This document shows, in pieces, positions 11,609 through 22,640 of a DNA stretch of 64,000 bases. The notes under the pieces are model-generated. The model was not told where the DNA came from and did no database searches. It was given only the letters and a program-made list of their open reading frames with translations. The stretch is from contig JBOZIK010000001.1 in assembly GCA_051453625.1 (NCBI GenBank), positions 256,564,233 to 256,628,232 on the forward strand, written 5' to 3'. The first letter of the stretch is position 1. Each line of letters starts with the position of its first letter. Position numbers and translations under genes: made by a program. The DNA is from Welwitschia mirabilis (Eukaryota; Gnetophyta; Gnetopsida; Welwitschiales).

Positions 11609-12650
11609 ATAATAGTCCTTACACTTTGGCAATGACCTTTAGAGAAGGCATTAACAATGGTTTCCATTCTTGGTATTAAAATATCTATTTAGCTAGAAAC
11701 CATAGGGTTTTAAAAGTTTCCACTTGTCTAGAAGATTATCCCTTAATTCCTTTATCCTTGGTTGCATGAGAAAATATTGGGATTATCATGTACTCAAAAA
11801 AAATAATTAAAACCACTGATAAAGGAATATTATAGTAAATAAGTACTACAAAGAGGTATTAAGTAATAGAAGTGTGAGAACTAAAACAAATTAAATAATT
11901 GTAAGTAAGTTATCATACAAAAACTTAAACCCATTTGCATGTGATTCTAATAAATGACATACATAGATTGAAAGCCATTTAAAGAAATAATAACAAGAAT
12001 ATCATTAATCACATGAAGCACAAACAATGTCATAACGTTAAAATATAAGACAACATAAAGCTTTAAATTCATTAAAAAAATAATAATTCATTTAAAAATC
12101 CAAAATTAAGGTATTCTAGAAATAAGTATAAACTAGGAAGAGATAAGCTAATAATATGACATCGACATCTACTATATGAGAAAAATATGATAGAAATTGT
12201 TCAAAGCTAAGAAATTTGATGATAAGCTATTGGAAAATTGATAAAAAGAGGATTAATGAGAAATATCATGCCTTATAAACCCTCTAAGGATGCAAATCTA
12301 AGCTTGAAAGAATACATAAAAGAGAAAGTGCATTTTGGCAGTTGAGAAAAGGATGAAATGAAAATGAACCTCCACTACCTATTTATAGTTTTCCTCATTT
12401 TTCATAGGATATGATCAATCTCTAAGGTTAGGTGGTCAATCATTTTGAATTAATTATTAAAACCCAAGACAAGACTAATTAACCTAGCAAAAATAATTGT
12501 TGACCATCTGATAGTTAACTAAAAACAAAAAGAGGTTAACTATTAGTGGTCAATCTATAAAACAAGGAGGGTTAACTACTTAAGATTGAATTATAGAATT
12601 GAGAAGAGAGAATAAAACATGAACAGGGAGTAAGATAAGATGAAACTATA

Positions 12651-13900
12651 CTAAACTTTTAATTTCACATTATCACTAATAAAGTAATATCTAATAACTA
12701 TGTGCTTAGTTCTAGAATGTAAGACTAGTTTTTTTGAAATGTTTATGGCACTAGAATTGTTATAAAAAATAACAGTGTTAATTTCATAAATGTCAAAATC
12801 ATTAAGAACATAATGAATCCATAAATCTCTTATAACACAACTACTAGTAGCAACATATTCTACTTCAATAATGGACAATGTAATAAAGATCTATTTCTCA
12901 CTAGCCTAACTTATAAGATAGGATCCAGAAAAATAATAATGACCACTAGTAGTTTTTCTATGATGTCTAGACCTAACCTAATTAGCATCATAAAAAGTAG
13001 ATAAATTAATATAATACTCTCTTAAAAGAACCAAATAACATAATTAAGTTTGTCTTTTACATCTTGAAAATTATTTTGTTAGCTTTAAGATAATATTCTT
13101 TTGATTTAGATGAATACCTAGCATAAGTTCCTATAGCAAAGGTAATATCAGGCTCAATGACTGTGATGTCGAGTAAGCTCCTAATAATTTTTTTATATAG
13201 TTTTATGTCCATATCCTTGCCTTTCTCATCAACATCTATCTTGTCATTTATTCCTATTAATGTGGAGGCAAGTTTGTAATTGTCAATTTCAAAGTTTTTC
13301 ATGAGTTTCCTTGCAATTTTTTGTTGTAATAAAAACACATCATGTTTTCTTTGCTTGACTTGTAAATTAAGAAACATTTGTAGCTTACAAAGATGGCTCA
13401 TTTCGAAATAGATAGTTATAAGATTAACAATCATAAGATACATAGAACCCATGGTTGATCCAAAAATAGTATCATCAACATAAATTTAAATAATAAATAA
13501 GGTTTTATTAATTTTTCTATAACAAAATCATTCTTCACAAAGAAAGAAGTTAACTTTTCATACCATATCCAAGGTACTTATTTGAATTCATATAACACTT
13601 TCTTCAACCTGTAAACATAGGAAATCCTAATTCTTTAAAAAAAGGGAGCTATTCCATAAAAAAATAATTCATTCAATGTACCATTCAAAAATGCACTTTT
13701 TACATTCATTTGATAAATTTTAAAGTTAAAATAGCATGAAAATAAAAGAAATGTATAAACAAATTCTAGTCTAGTTATTAAAGCAAGATTTTCATCAAAG
13801 TAAATACCTTCCATTGAGTGTAGCCTTGTGTTACTAATCTTATCTTGTTTCTCACCACTTGAGAGTTCTTATTTAATGTTTTCTTGAAAATCTATTTTAT
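12651..13900 (-). pseudogene. Copia RT and RNase H of the Sirevirus-like element
   Basis: Reading leftward: QMNVKSAFLNGT at about 13717-13680 (RT core, with one catalytic Asp region changed to N), then a 131-codon open block at 13452-13057 with YFEMS, FLNLQVKQR, IRSLLDIT and PDITFA (the end of RT), and a 75-codon block at 12878-12651 with EVEYVATSS, NNSSAINISK and SRTKHIVIRYYFI (RNase H, including the Asn/Asp and HxxxRxH positions). The final tail with the ADIFTK motif is missing and the sequence changes character at about 12640. Stops and shifts separate the blocks, so the enzyme is dead. Confidence 0.85.
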
Positions 13901-14299
13901 CTCTATGAGATTATGATCATTGGGTCTAGGTATAAGTTCCTAAACATATTTCTTCTTAATATGATTGAGATCATCTTGCATGATATTTATTCAACATTTG
14001 TCTTGTTTAGCTTCTACAAATGTCTTAGATTTCAAAGTAGATACAAAACACACGTTGTCACAAATTGAACTTCTTTTCTTTGCTTTATTAAAAACATTTT
14101 CACTTACTGATTCGATAGATAAGTCCTTTGGTATAATTGTTTTTTTTAAATTTCACATGATTAAGAGTCAAATAGGTTTTAGGATAAGATGATGGGTTTA
14201 ATTCTTTTAGAAATTACTTCTACATTTTTGTCTTCATTTTCATTACTACCATTATTTTCATCTATTTTTACATGCACACATTTTTCAACTCTATTTTAA

Positions 14300-15016
14300 C
14301 ATGGTTATAGACTCTATAAGATTTACTTATTTCATAATATCTAAGGCAAATTCCTTTTGAGGACTTTGAATTAAATATCTTAAATTGTTTCGTATTTTTT
14401 AGAATATTCACTTTAAATATCTTAAAGTATGAAAAATTTAGTATTCTTCATGTTCACATCTCATAAGGGGTTTTGGTAGTATCTAGTTTAGCAAAGGATC
14501 TATTGAAAATGTAGCTAGCTATGTTAAAAGATCTAGTCCAAAATATTTTGGCTATTTCCTTTTCTTGAAGCATAGTTTTAGTCATTTCTTAAAAGACCCT
14601 ATTCTTTCTTTCTACAACATCATTCTGTTAAGGATTTCTTGAGGCTAAAAATTCATGAGACATTCCTTTCTTTTTACACTACTCATCAAACATTTCATTT
14701 TTGGACTCTCCACGATGATCAATTCTATTTTTTTTATGTTATGATAAACCTTATTTTTGAATCTTATATACATGACTTTAGATTTATCAAATTAATTATG
14801 TTTATGCCTTAGGAACAAGACCCAAGAATATTTAGAAAAGTTATTAATAATTACTAGCAAATGTTTCTTACTACCAAGCCTTTCTATAGGGGAAGGATCT
14901 AAAAGATCAAGGTAAATAAGATCTAAAGGTGTGTGTGAAGATACTTGATTAGTTTGAGAGAAACTCTTTCTTTTTTGCTTTTCTAATTGACAAGCATAGA
15001 AGATATCACTTTCCAC
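14300..15016 (-). pseudogene. Copia integrase of the Sirevirus-like element
   Basis: The best block, 15016-14792, reads CQLEKQKRKSFSQ, LDLIYLDLLDPSP, KKHLLVIINNFSKYSWV: the end of the zinc-binding pre-integrase region and the start of the integrase catalytic core, where the first catalytic Asp lies in the HxDLxGP context (here YLDLLDP). Lower-numbered bases to about 14300 continue with fragments of the core. The enzyme would insert retrotransposon cDNA into the host chromosome. Disrupted by several stops. Confidence 0.8.
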
Positions 15017-15107
15017 TTTACTTAAAGTTGGAATCCCTCTCGGTAAACATGTTTTAAGATATCATAAAATTTTTACTATTACCTAGACATTTATGCCAAA
15101 GTCTACT

Positions 15108-15419
15108 TTAATTAGAAGCACTAAAAGACAAACATTTATTTTTTAATCCTTGTCTAACCAAGTAGACATTTTGATCCCTATTACTAGATAAGACAACATT
15201 TTCCTGCTTAGCTAAAACATGATAATGATAAGTAATAAATAGGACATACATATGTTTAGCAAAACTTTGGTTGATTCTAAGGAGGTTGTGATTTAGTACA
15301 TTAATGTAAAGCACATTATGAATTATTGTAAAGTTTTTTCCACTAACTGTTCCAACACTTTCCACAATTTCCTTACCATTATTCCCAAATGTCACTTCAT
15401 CTCCAGTGCATTTTTCCAA
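15108..15419 (-). pseudogene. Copia protease/pre-integrase junction of the Sirevirus-like element
   Basis: A 103-codon uninterrupted block. VTFGNNGKEIVESVGTV followed by VLYINVLNHNLLRINQSFAK is the conserved region after the aspartic protease (usual form VLYVEGLKHNLLSISQL), and the end leads into the zinc-binding pre-integrase domain. The DSGAS active site upstream (higher coordinates) is not readable with confidence. Confidence 0.75.
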
Positions 15420-15499
15420 CTTTATGAACTACTTTGTATTTCTTATTATATGTCTTGAACACCTACTATCAAAATATCAATGCACATCATTAGTATCAA

Positions 15500-17420
15500 A
15501 TAAAGATGTATGAATTAAGAAGTTCTTATTACGTTTTTCATTACTTCATCTAACATAAAATTTGACATTTTCTTTTCAAATTGAAAACCAATAAGAGTAT
15601 CAAATCGCTAAAAGATATTACTAGCATTATAGTTAATCTTAGTGTGATCAAACCTATTGCAAAAAATATATATAAGATATATCCTATTATTTTTACTAAA
15701 GTAATGTTTTTAACATAAGGTTAGACATCACTTGATTTGAAGTTTTTAAAGATAAGAGGTTTATCATTAGATGAGAAAGAAGTTTTACTTGAAAAAACTG
15801 ACATAAAAGAAGTATTAAGTGGTTAAACATATACTAGGCTACTCTTGTTACTTGAAGATCTTTGTTTGAAAAGAATATTATCCAATGATTAATTTCCTAT
15901 AGAAAACTTCAAGATAATTTAATTCAAATCATTAATTTTTAAAAGTAAGCACTCACATTTATTTTCTGTTTCTTTTGAAGACTCTTAAAGATTTTTGATC
16001 TCATTCTTAAGGTAGGCTAGTTGAGATCCCAAGTTATTCTTTATAATCTTCAATTCTAATTATAATTTTTTTATTTTTTTGTTCAAAGAAAGATAGCTTT
16101 TTCTTTAATTTGGTATTATCCTTTAAGATCTTTTTGATCTCCTTCTAAAGCTCTTAGTATGCCTCCATCAGATATTTTCTTTGTTCATCATCATCATCTC
16201 CTACATTTTCTTTAATTTCTTCCACTTGATTTATTGTATTATCCTAATTAAGATTTTAGAATAAATCCTCTTCATCACTTTCTTCATCACCTGTATGACT
16301 TGACACATTTTATGAATCTAGCTCATGGGGTTAGTTAAATCAAATTCATAATCATCATTTACATTTAAAATAAGTTTTATATCTTCTAAGGTGAAAGCCA
16401 TAAGATAAAGTCTCTTGTCATCATAAGAATCTCTCATATCATAATTATCACTATCCCATGTAGACATGTTGGATTTTTTTCCCCTTAAGTCCTTTGATGC
16501 CTTATTTTTCTTGTTGTTTAACACTTACTTACTATGTGTTAAATCATTTGTAAGCATAGCATTGAGTACTCTTTTATTTTATTCTTTCCTTTGGTGTTGA
16601 GGATGTCGCATCATAATCCTTCCTATTTTACTAATATCTTCTTAAACTCTCTTATGAATAAGGCTAATCCTTCATTCATATCTGAATCAAAATCATAAGA
16701 GGAACATCTAGTACATTCCTCATTCTTATTCTTACAATGAGAACTTTGATTGATCCATACCTTTACCTTTGTTATGTTTTTAAAGATGTCATAATTTCAA
16801 GGTTAGAATATCACTTATCATTTCTTCAAGCTTGAAATTTCTCAATTTCTTTGTGTCTTTAATGGACAATACCTTATTCTCACAAGCTTTAGAAAGTGAA
16901 CCCAAAATGTTCTTAGCTATTTAAAATGTCTTCAAAGATCATCCAAGTCCCCATAGTCCATTGATACCATTTATTAGTTTGTTGTTAAAATCTATGAATG
17001 TTTCATCCTCTTGCATTTGGATTTTTTTCAAATTATGTCATTAATATTTCCTTATCTATATTCTTTATTTGACTATTTTCTTTATAGATTAACTATAAAA
17101 AATCCTAAATTTCTTTAGAAATATAAATATTTCTTACATTTTTATAATCTTTGAATTAAAACCACAACTTAAAGCATTCATAGCTTTCTTGTTGATCATG
17201 GCTTTGTCTTTATCTGCATCATTCCATTTACTTCTTGATTTGATCACAAATGTTGTGATATTATTAATTATTTTGCTTTCTTATGAGGTTTAAATCCTTC
17301 CTAATCAATAGTCCAATAATAAAATTTCATAGCTTCAATAAAGAATTGCATCCTTATCTTCCAAAATTTGTAGTTATCACTAGTGATGTAAGGAGAAGGG
17401 TTAACTATTTGACCTTCCAT
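15500..17420 (-). pseudogene. Copia gag of the Sirevirus-like element
   Basis: The start is well marked: on the minus strand an ATG at 17420-17418 opens MEGQIVNPSPYITSDNYKFW and then IRMQFF, the typical N-terminus of this branch (family pattern: P-[FY]-x3-NYxxWK-x-RM). Near 16650-16600 ALFIREFKKI, and at 16524-16318 KKNKASKDL..., STWDSD and LYLMAF match the region around and after the zinc knuckle. A knuckle-like HxxxxC is present but its first cysteines are lost. The product would be the capsid/nucleocapsid protein. Multiple stops. Confidence 0.75.
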
Positions 17421-17470
17421 CTTTAAAAACTTATGAAATAATCAAACATTAGCAAAAACACCTATACTAA

Positions 17471-17483
17471 GACTCTGATACCA
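17471..17483 (-). other. Primer binding site, initiator Met tRNA type
   Basis: The minus strand reads TGGTATCAGAGTC three bases after the LTR end, an almost exact initiator-Met primer site (TGGTATCAGAGC). It fixes the 5' LTR edge at 17486 and the element's orientation. Confidence 0.88.
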
Positions 17484-17485
17484 AT

Positions 17486-18597
17486 TGTTAGGACTAGGTG
17501 TCTTAGAAGGGAGGGGTAAATAGGATAGTTAAGATAGTTTTTTTAATTTAAAAGTTTAAAAATAAAGGTATAATAAAAATTATAAATTAGTTTAACAAAT
17601 TTCTAGTTCTAATCTAGTCTTGATAGTAATTCATTTCATTTACAATGCATATGAGTAATTTTTCACAACAATTAAATCAAATAAGTAAAGCAAAGGATAC
17701 GAGAGATATGAAAACATGCCTATTTTTTTTTCATTACTAGTGTAGCCTCCAACCATACTCCTTTGCAACTTTATCATAGTCCTCCACTAGTACAATTAGA
17801 ATTCTCTAGTAGCAATTCTCAACCAAAAGCCCAAGCTCAATCAGCTTACTTACATATATAATAGAGAGCAAAATATATTGATAGTAGAGATCAAGTACAA
17901 TTGAATTTGAAGTGGAAGCTACAAAGAATAATAGAGTTTAACACTAGTAGATTCAAGAGAGTAAGACTTCATAAATCATATAATACATTTACATAATGAA
18001 GAATATATGTCATGTAGACCATAATAGATCAGAATTTAACTCTTGTAATCTTCCAAAAGGTTAGTTAGCGTTCTTTGAAGAGTATTTAATAACTCTCAAT
18101 GGTCTTTAATGGTTATATTCTTTCTTGTTATTAATTTGATAGTCGACATTTTCGATATACTAGTCAGCCTCTAAAAAAAGTCTTTTGCAATGGCTAGTTA
18201 ATCCTCTAGAAATTTTGGTCAACTGCTTGTGTTATGTTTTTGTTTTGACTATGGGTGATTGATCTCTTAAATGATCTAGTTATTCTTTAAGAGATTGGTC
18301 TAAGACTAAAGTTGGCCTATTACATTTGTCTTAACTCCTTGTAACACATAGTCAACCCTCTTAAGAATGCTAATTGACTACTAAGCCTTTATTAGCATTT
18401 TCAATTCATCTTACATGCATCAATTCTTAGGTTCTCTTATTCTTTAACTTTTGCACCACATTCCTATCTTGCCTAGTATAGTGTCTTTCATTTTCAGCTT
18501 CAAGACATCCACTTTTATCCTATAAGAAATGTTATTTCATTAATAAAATAAGATAAGATTTATCTTGTCATCAAGTAATAACCTAGTAGCTATAATA
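17486..18597 (-). repeat. 5' LTR of the Sirevirus-like element
   Basis: Partner of 8122-9200. The inner edge is set by the primer site, and the outer edge by an ungapped match of the last 23 bases to the end of the other LTR and by the 'atcaa' target duplication that follows. Confidence 0.88.
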
Positions 18598-19500
18598 ATC
18601 AATAATAGATAAGTTAAGGTTAATAATCACACATCCAAAAATTTGCAATATTTAGGACACTACTTAAACTCTACCAAATTACAATCCATTTATTAATTAC
18701 ATTTAATTGAAAAAAGAACATAACTTTAAACTAACCTATTTCCAATCTAATTATTATTGTTGCATAATAACATAGACTAAAAAAGCTAATGCCATTTCAT
18801 TTAGAAGTTGTATCTATATAAATGATCACATCCAATCATCTAGAAAGAATTCTTCTACATCTAAACATTCATCTAAAATCACACTTAAAGTTATAAAAAA
18901 TAAATAGCATATCATGGAAATATTTAACATGAATGATTACAAAAATCTGCATTTCACAAATGTCTTACAACATCTAGAAAACTATAACCTAAGAAAGAGT
19001 ACCTAGAAATCTTTAAAGATGTGAAAATAAACATTCCACTCTTAGACGATATCAAGCATATTAAGCATGTACCATCATATGACAAGTTCCTCAAAGAAAT
19101 TTGCATTGTAAAGAGTAAAATTACTATTAATAAAGATGCTCATCTAATGCAAGAAGTAATTTCCATAATGCAAAATAAAATCCCATAAAAATTTAGAGGT
19201 CTTGATTCTCTAACAATTTCATGTTTATAGGTGAGATTAAATACAAAAATCTTTGTTTAGTTTAGCAACTAATGTGAATTTAATGCCCTACTTACTATTT
19301 AAAGCACTTAGATTAGAAGAACTAAGTAATAGTAAGACAACTCTATGAATCACTAATCAATTAACTAGAATAATTGTAAAAGATGTTCTGGTACAACTAG
19401 AGAAATATTACTACCAAATATAATTTACTGTGTTAGAAATAGAAGGCAACCTAAGATGATTTCCTCTTATCTTAACAAGATCATTCCTAGCCATCATTGA
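18598..19500 (+). pseudogene. Athila-like gag end and protease, element 1
   Basis: Resumes the host Athila element after the nested insertion. FKDVKINIPLLDDIKH, then VPSYDKFLKEICIVK at about 19010-19130, and MQNKIP / LTISC at about 19150-19230 match the gag-protease linker and the start of the aspartic protease. The protease LDLGASVNLLPYS site is only partly readable (about 19270-19300). Element 2 has the same blocks at 35750-36040. Confidence 0.75.
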
Positions 19501-19849
19501 CTTACAAATTAATTATAAAAATAAAGTAATAAAAAATTTCTTAAGAAACATTAATACAAAATTATGAGTTTTTAACACCATGAAAAAGAATCATATGGAT
19601 TATCCAAAGGATGTAGACTTCATTAAAATGAAGCAGAATAAAGTCCTTAAATTTGTGTTTTCCTTAAATAATCATCTACTATATGAACCTAATATAGAAC
19701 TAATGCTCCTAATTCAAATAAACCATAATACTAAGACTTATTACAATAAGGATAGGTTCAAATATTTATGATATTCATCACAAAGATAACTATCTACTAA
19801 GGATTATGTTTCTATTGTAGAACTAAAACCTATTTTAGAAGATCCAAAA

Positions 19850-21340
19850 TATGCATCCTAGGATTTAATCAATCCTACTTTATAGTCTCTACTAAGCTAT
19901 TTACCACATGAGAAAATTCCTGAGTTATGGTATTGAAACAAAATAAGAATACTATAGGATGGAGTANNNNNNNNNNTAAAACAATTATTGCAACTATATG
20001 CATGTACAAAATTCATCTAGAATAAAATGATAAGCCTAGTATAAACCCTCAACATAGATTTAATTCTTACATGAAATAAGTGGTGAAGAAAGAATTCGTC
20101 AAATTACTAAATGTTAGAATTATATATTTAATGTTTAATAGCCAATGAATAAGCTTAACATAAATTATTTCCAAGCAATCTAGAATTACAGTCATGAAAA
20201 ATGGAAAAAATAAAATGATTTTAACCAAAATAAAAGTAGAATGGAGAATGTCCATTAGCTATAGAAAAATAAGCACTATAATCTATAAAGACCATTTTCT
20301 ATTTGTCTTTATTTATTAGATCTTAGAAACACTAGTGGGTCATGAATCCTATTATTTCCTAGATGAATACTTTGGATATGAACAACTTGTAATTATCATT
20401 GAAGACTAAGAAAAATCTACATTTGCATAATCCTTTTGAATCTTTTCATATAAAAGAATGCCTTTCGATCCTTGTAATGCTCTAGTTATTATGCAATAAT
20501 GCATGATAAGTATTTTCTTTAACATGATCAAAAAAAGTGTTGAAGTTTTCATCAATGATTTTTCTATTTTTATCAAAACTTTTAACTCATGCTTATATTT
20601 CTTACCACTAGTTCTTAAACATTGTGAAGAGAAAAACCTCACACTTAGTTAGGAGAAGTTTAATGTCATTTTTACAAAGCATATAGTTTTGAATGTAATT
20701 TCTAAGAAGGGGACAAAAATGGATCTTGCCAAAGTTTAACATATTACTCATCTTTTTGCTTCTAGAAATTAAGGCTTTTAGGCCTTTTCTTAGATAAAGT
20801 GATTTATATAGAACACTCCAAGATTTTGCTAAAATATTCAAACCATTGAGTAATCATATCACTAAAGATATGTCATTTGATTTTATTCCTAAAACTAATA
20901 ATGCATTTAAGAAATTAAAACATCTACTACTTATATATCCTATCTTACTACCACTTGACTAGTTCCTTTCCTCTGAGCTATTATGTAATGTAAGTGGCTA
21001 TGTGGAGGTACTCTAGAATAATGAAAAAATGATAAATCACATGCTATCTACTACATAAGTATAATGCTACAAAGACTTTAATTGGATTGTAAGATAAATA
21101 AGAAATAACTTCTAATAGTAGTTCTTGCCTTGGTTAAAATTACATCATATTTCATAGATGCAAAAACTACCATCTTCATTGATCACTCCACTCTTAAATA
21201 CTTTATGAATAATAAGGACTTTAAATTAGGTTAATGAGATGGATACTATTGTACAAGAATTTAACATTGACATTAAGAACAAAAAGAGGATGAAAATTAT
21301 AGTAACTAATCACTCATTGTGCTTTAGGACTCTTTTCTTA
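19850..21340 (+). pseudogene. Athila-like RT and RNase H, element 1
   Basis: In order: an ICMYKIHLE block at about 19990-20030 and PQHRFNSYMK..VVKKEFVKLL at 20050-20120 (RT N-terminus); WRMSISYRKISTI near 20240-20290 (usual WRVCIDYRKLN); a decayed palm region; RTLQDFAKIFKPLSN at 20815-20865 (usual RRFIKDFSKIxKPL); NAFKKLKHLLL at 20900; and RNase H residues TTIFIDHSTLKYFMNNKD near 21167-21220. A 10-base N run (19967-19976) falls in the RT N-terminus. Stops are frequent, many of them former Gln, Trp or Arg codons. Confidence 0.8.
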
Positions 21341-21439
21341 TTCCTTATAGATCAGTACCCAAAAATGAGTTATTCCCTAAGAAGTTCCTTCTAGCTCTAT
21401 AAGAAAAACCTAGGTATGATAAACTGCCAATTATCTTAT

Positions 21440-22640
21440 AACTTGTAAATTAACCAAACATGAAGACCAATAAGCTAAAAGAGATTCCCACATGAACTAA
21501 GAAAGTAATTTTGGAATGAACCCTATCTTATCACATACTTCCCTAAGAAAATCATCTATAAATGCATTTTGAACTTTAAAATTTTATATTTTTACATGAT
21601 TCATTGTATGGGGATTACTTCTTTACAAAAATATTTCACATAAAATCCTTTAATCTAAATCATTTTAGCCAACTCTTTTTTAAGGATTCGTATGAGTACT
21701 ATAAAGCCTATAGTGAATGCTAATATTTGGATAGTATTGGAAAAAAAGACATTTTGTCCCTTTCACCTCTTCTTGAGATTGAACTATTCAATGCTTGGGA
21801 TATAGATTTTATGAGATCATTTCCTCCATGTTTTGGATATTTATATATATTTGTTTATGTGGATTATGTAACTAAATTGTATAAAGCTATCCCAACTGGA
21901 ATTGATAATGCCATAGTTATTATGAAATTTGTAAAGAATACATACTGTTTCACTATGGTCACCCTAATATATATATAACCAATCAAATTAGTAAGGAAAT
22001 GTGTACTAACACATAAATTATAACACCTTATCATCCATAGATGAATAATTAAGTAGAAGTCACAAATTGAGAATTAAAAAGGATTCTATAGATAATGGTA
22101 AATCCTAATAGAAAAAATTGGGCCCTCCCCTTCAAGTATTTTCAATGGTCTACTAAACTACTTATAAGACCTTTAATAAAATTTCATCCTATCAACTTGT
22201 GTTTAGGCATGCCATATTTCTTTATAAATTAAACATAAGGATTACTAGTCTATAAAACAGTTGAATTAAAACATGAATAAAGCCTTAGAGATGAGAAGGA
22301 TCAACCTACATGAAAAACTTAAAAACCAAGTTTACAAAAACTAGAAGATTCAAAAAGAAAAAAAATGAAATCCTACCATGCTAAGCATATTCTTAGGAAA
22401 ACATTTGAACTTAATAACCTAATATTACCATATGATTTAAGAATTTACAAGTTTTTTGATAAACTTATTTTTGAGTGGAATAGACCTTTTTTCAAGTCAT
22501 AAAAGCGTTTACTCAAGTTACTATCAAGATTTTAAACCTTAAGATTAACCATTAATTTGAATCTAATGGCCAAAAAAGTAAATTATTTGATGAGTATATA
22601 TCCTTAGGTCATGACTTTGATTCCATTTCCTCCAAAACTA
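21440..22640 (+). pseudogene. Athila-like integrase, element 1
   Basis: The clearest part is an 83-codon open block at 21727-21978: SIGKKDILSLSPLLEIELF followed by AWDIDFM, SFPPCFGYLYI, VDYVTK and AIP, the start of the integrase core with the first catalytic Asp in DIDFM (family form WGIDFMGPFPPS). Downstream, ITPYHP, EVTN.ELKRIL, SSYQLVF, HKDY.SIKQLN and a C-terminal block ending near 22640 follow the normal order. This is the enzyme that would join element cDNA to chromosomal DNA. Frames are broken before and after the open block. Confidence 0.85.

Larger units (their letters stand above)
9271..12640 (-). other. Unassigned 3' region of the Sirevirus-like element
   Basis: About 3.4 kb between the truncated RNase H and the polypurine tract, including a 669-base N gap (10940-11608) and a 10-base N run (10699-10708). 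No readable env-like frame was found. It may be a decayed 3' region, as Sireviruses can carry, or a further nested insertion. The run of 'ggtcaat' and 'gttaacta' words at 12420-12570 resembles LTR-type sequence. A SINE-like segment sits at 9935-10090. Confidence 0.4.
8122..18597 (-). mobile_element. Sirevirus-like Ty1/copia element, nested, with ATCAA target duplication
   Basis: Complete 10.5-kb element reading right to left. Its two LTRs (8122-9200 and 17486-18597) start with TGTTAG and end with ...AACA and ...AATA on the plus strand. Flanking bases 8117-8121 and 18598-18602 are both 'atcaa', a perfect 5-bp target duplication. Inside, in transcription order, lie the initiator-Met primer site, gag, protease/pre-integrase, integrase, RT and truncated RNase H, then 3.4 kb of unassigned sequence and a polypurine tract beside the 3' LTR. 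RT residues such as QMNVKSAFLNGT and YFEMS...FLNLQVKQ are those of the Retrofit/Sirevirus branch. All frames are broken. Confidence 0.9.

Noticed and set aside
10888-11679. Long open frames across N runs (also at 49773-50502, 52777-53610 and 57621-58188)
   Set aside because: Their length comes entirely from N bases read without stops; the few real codons at the ends carry no signal.
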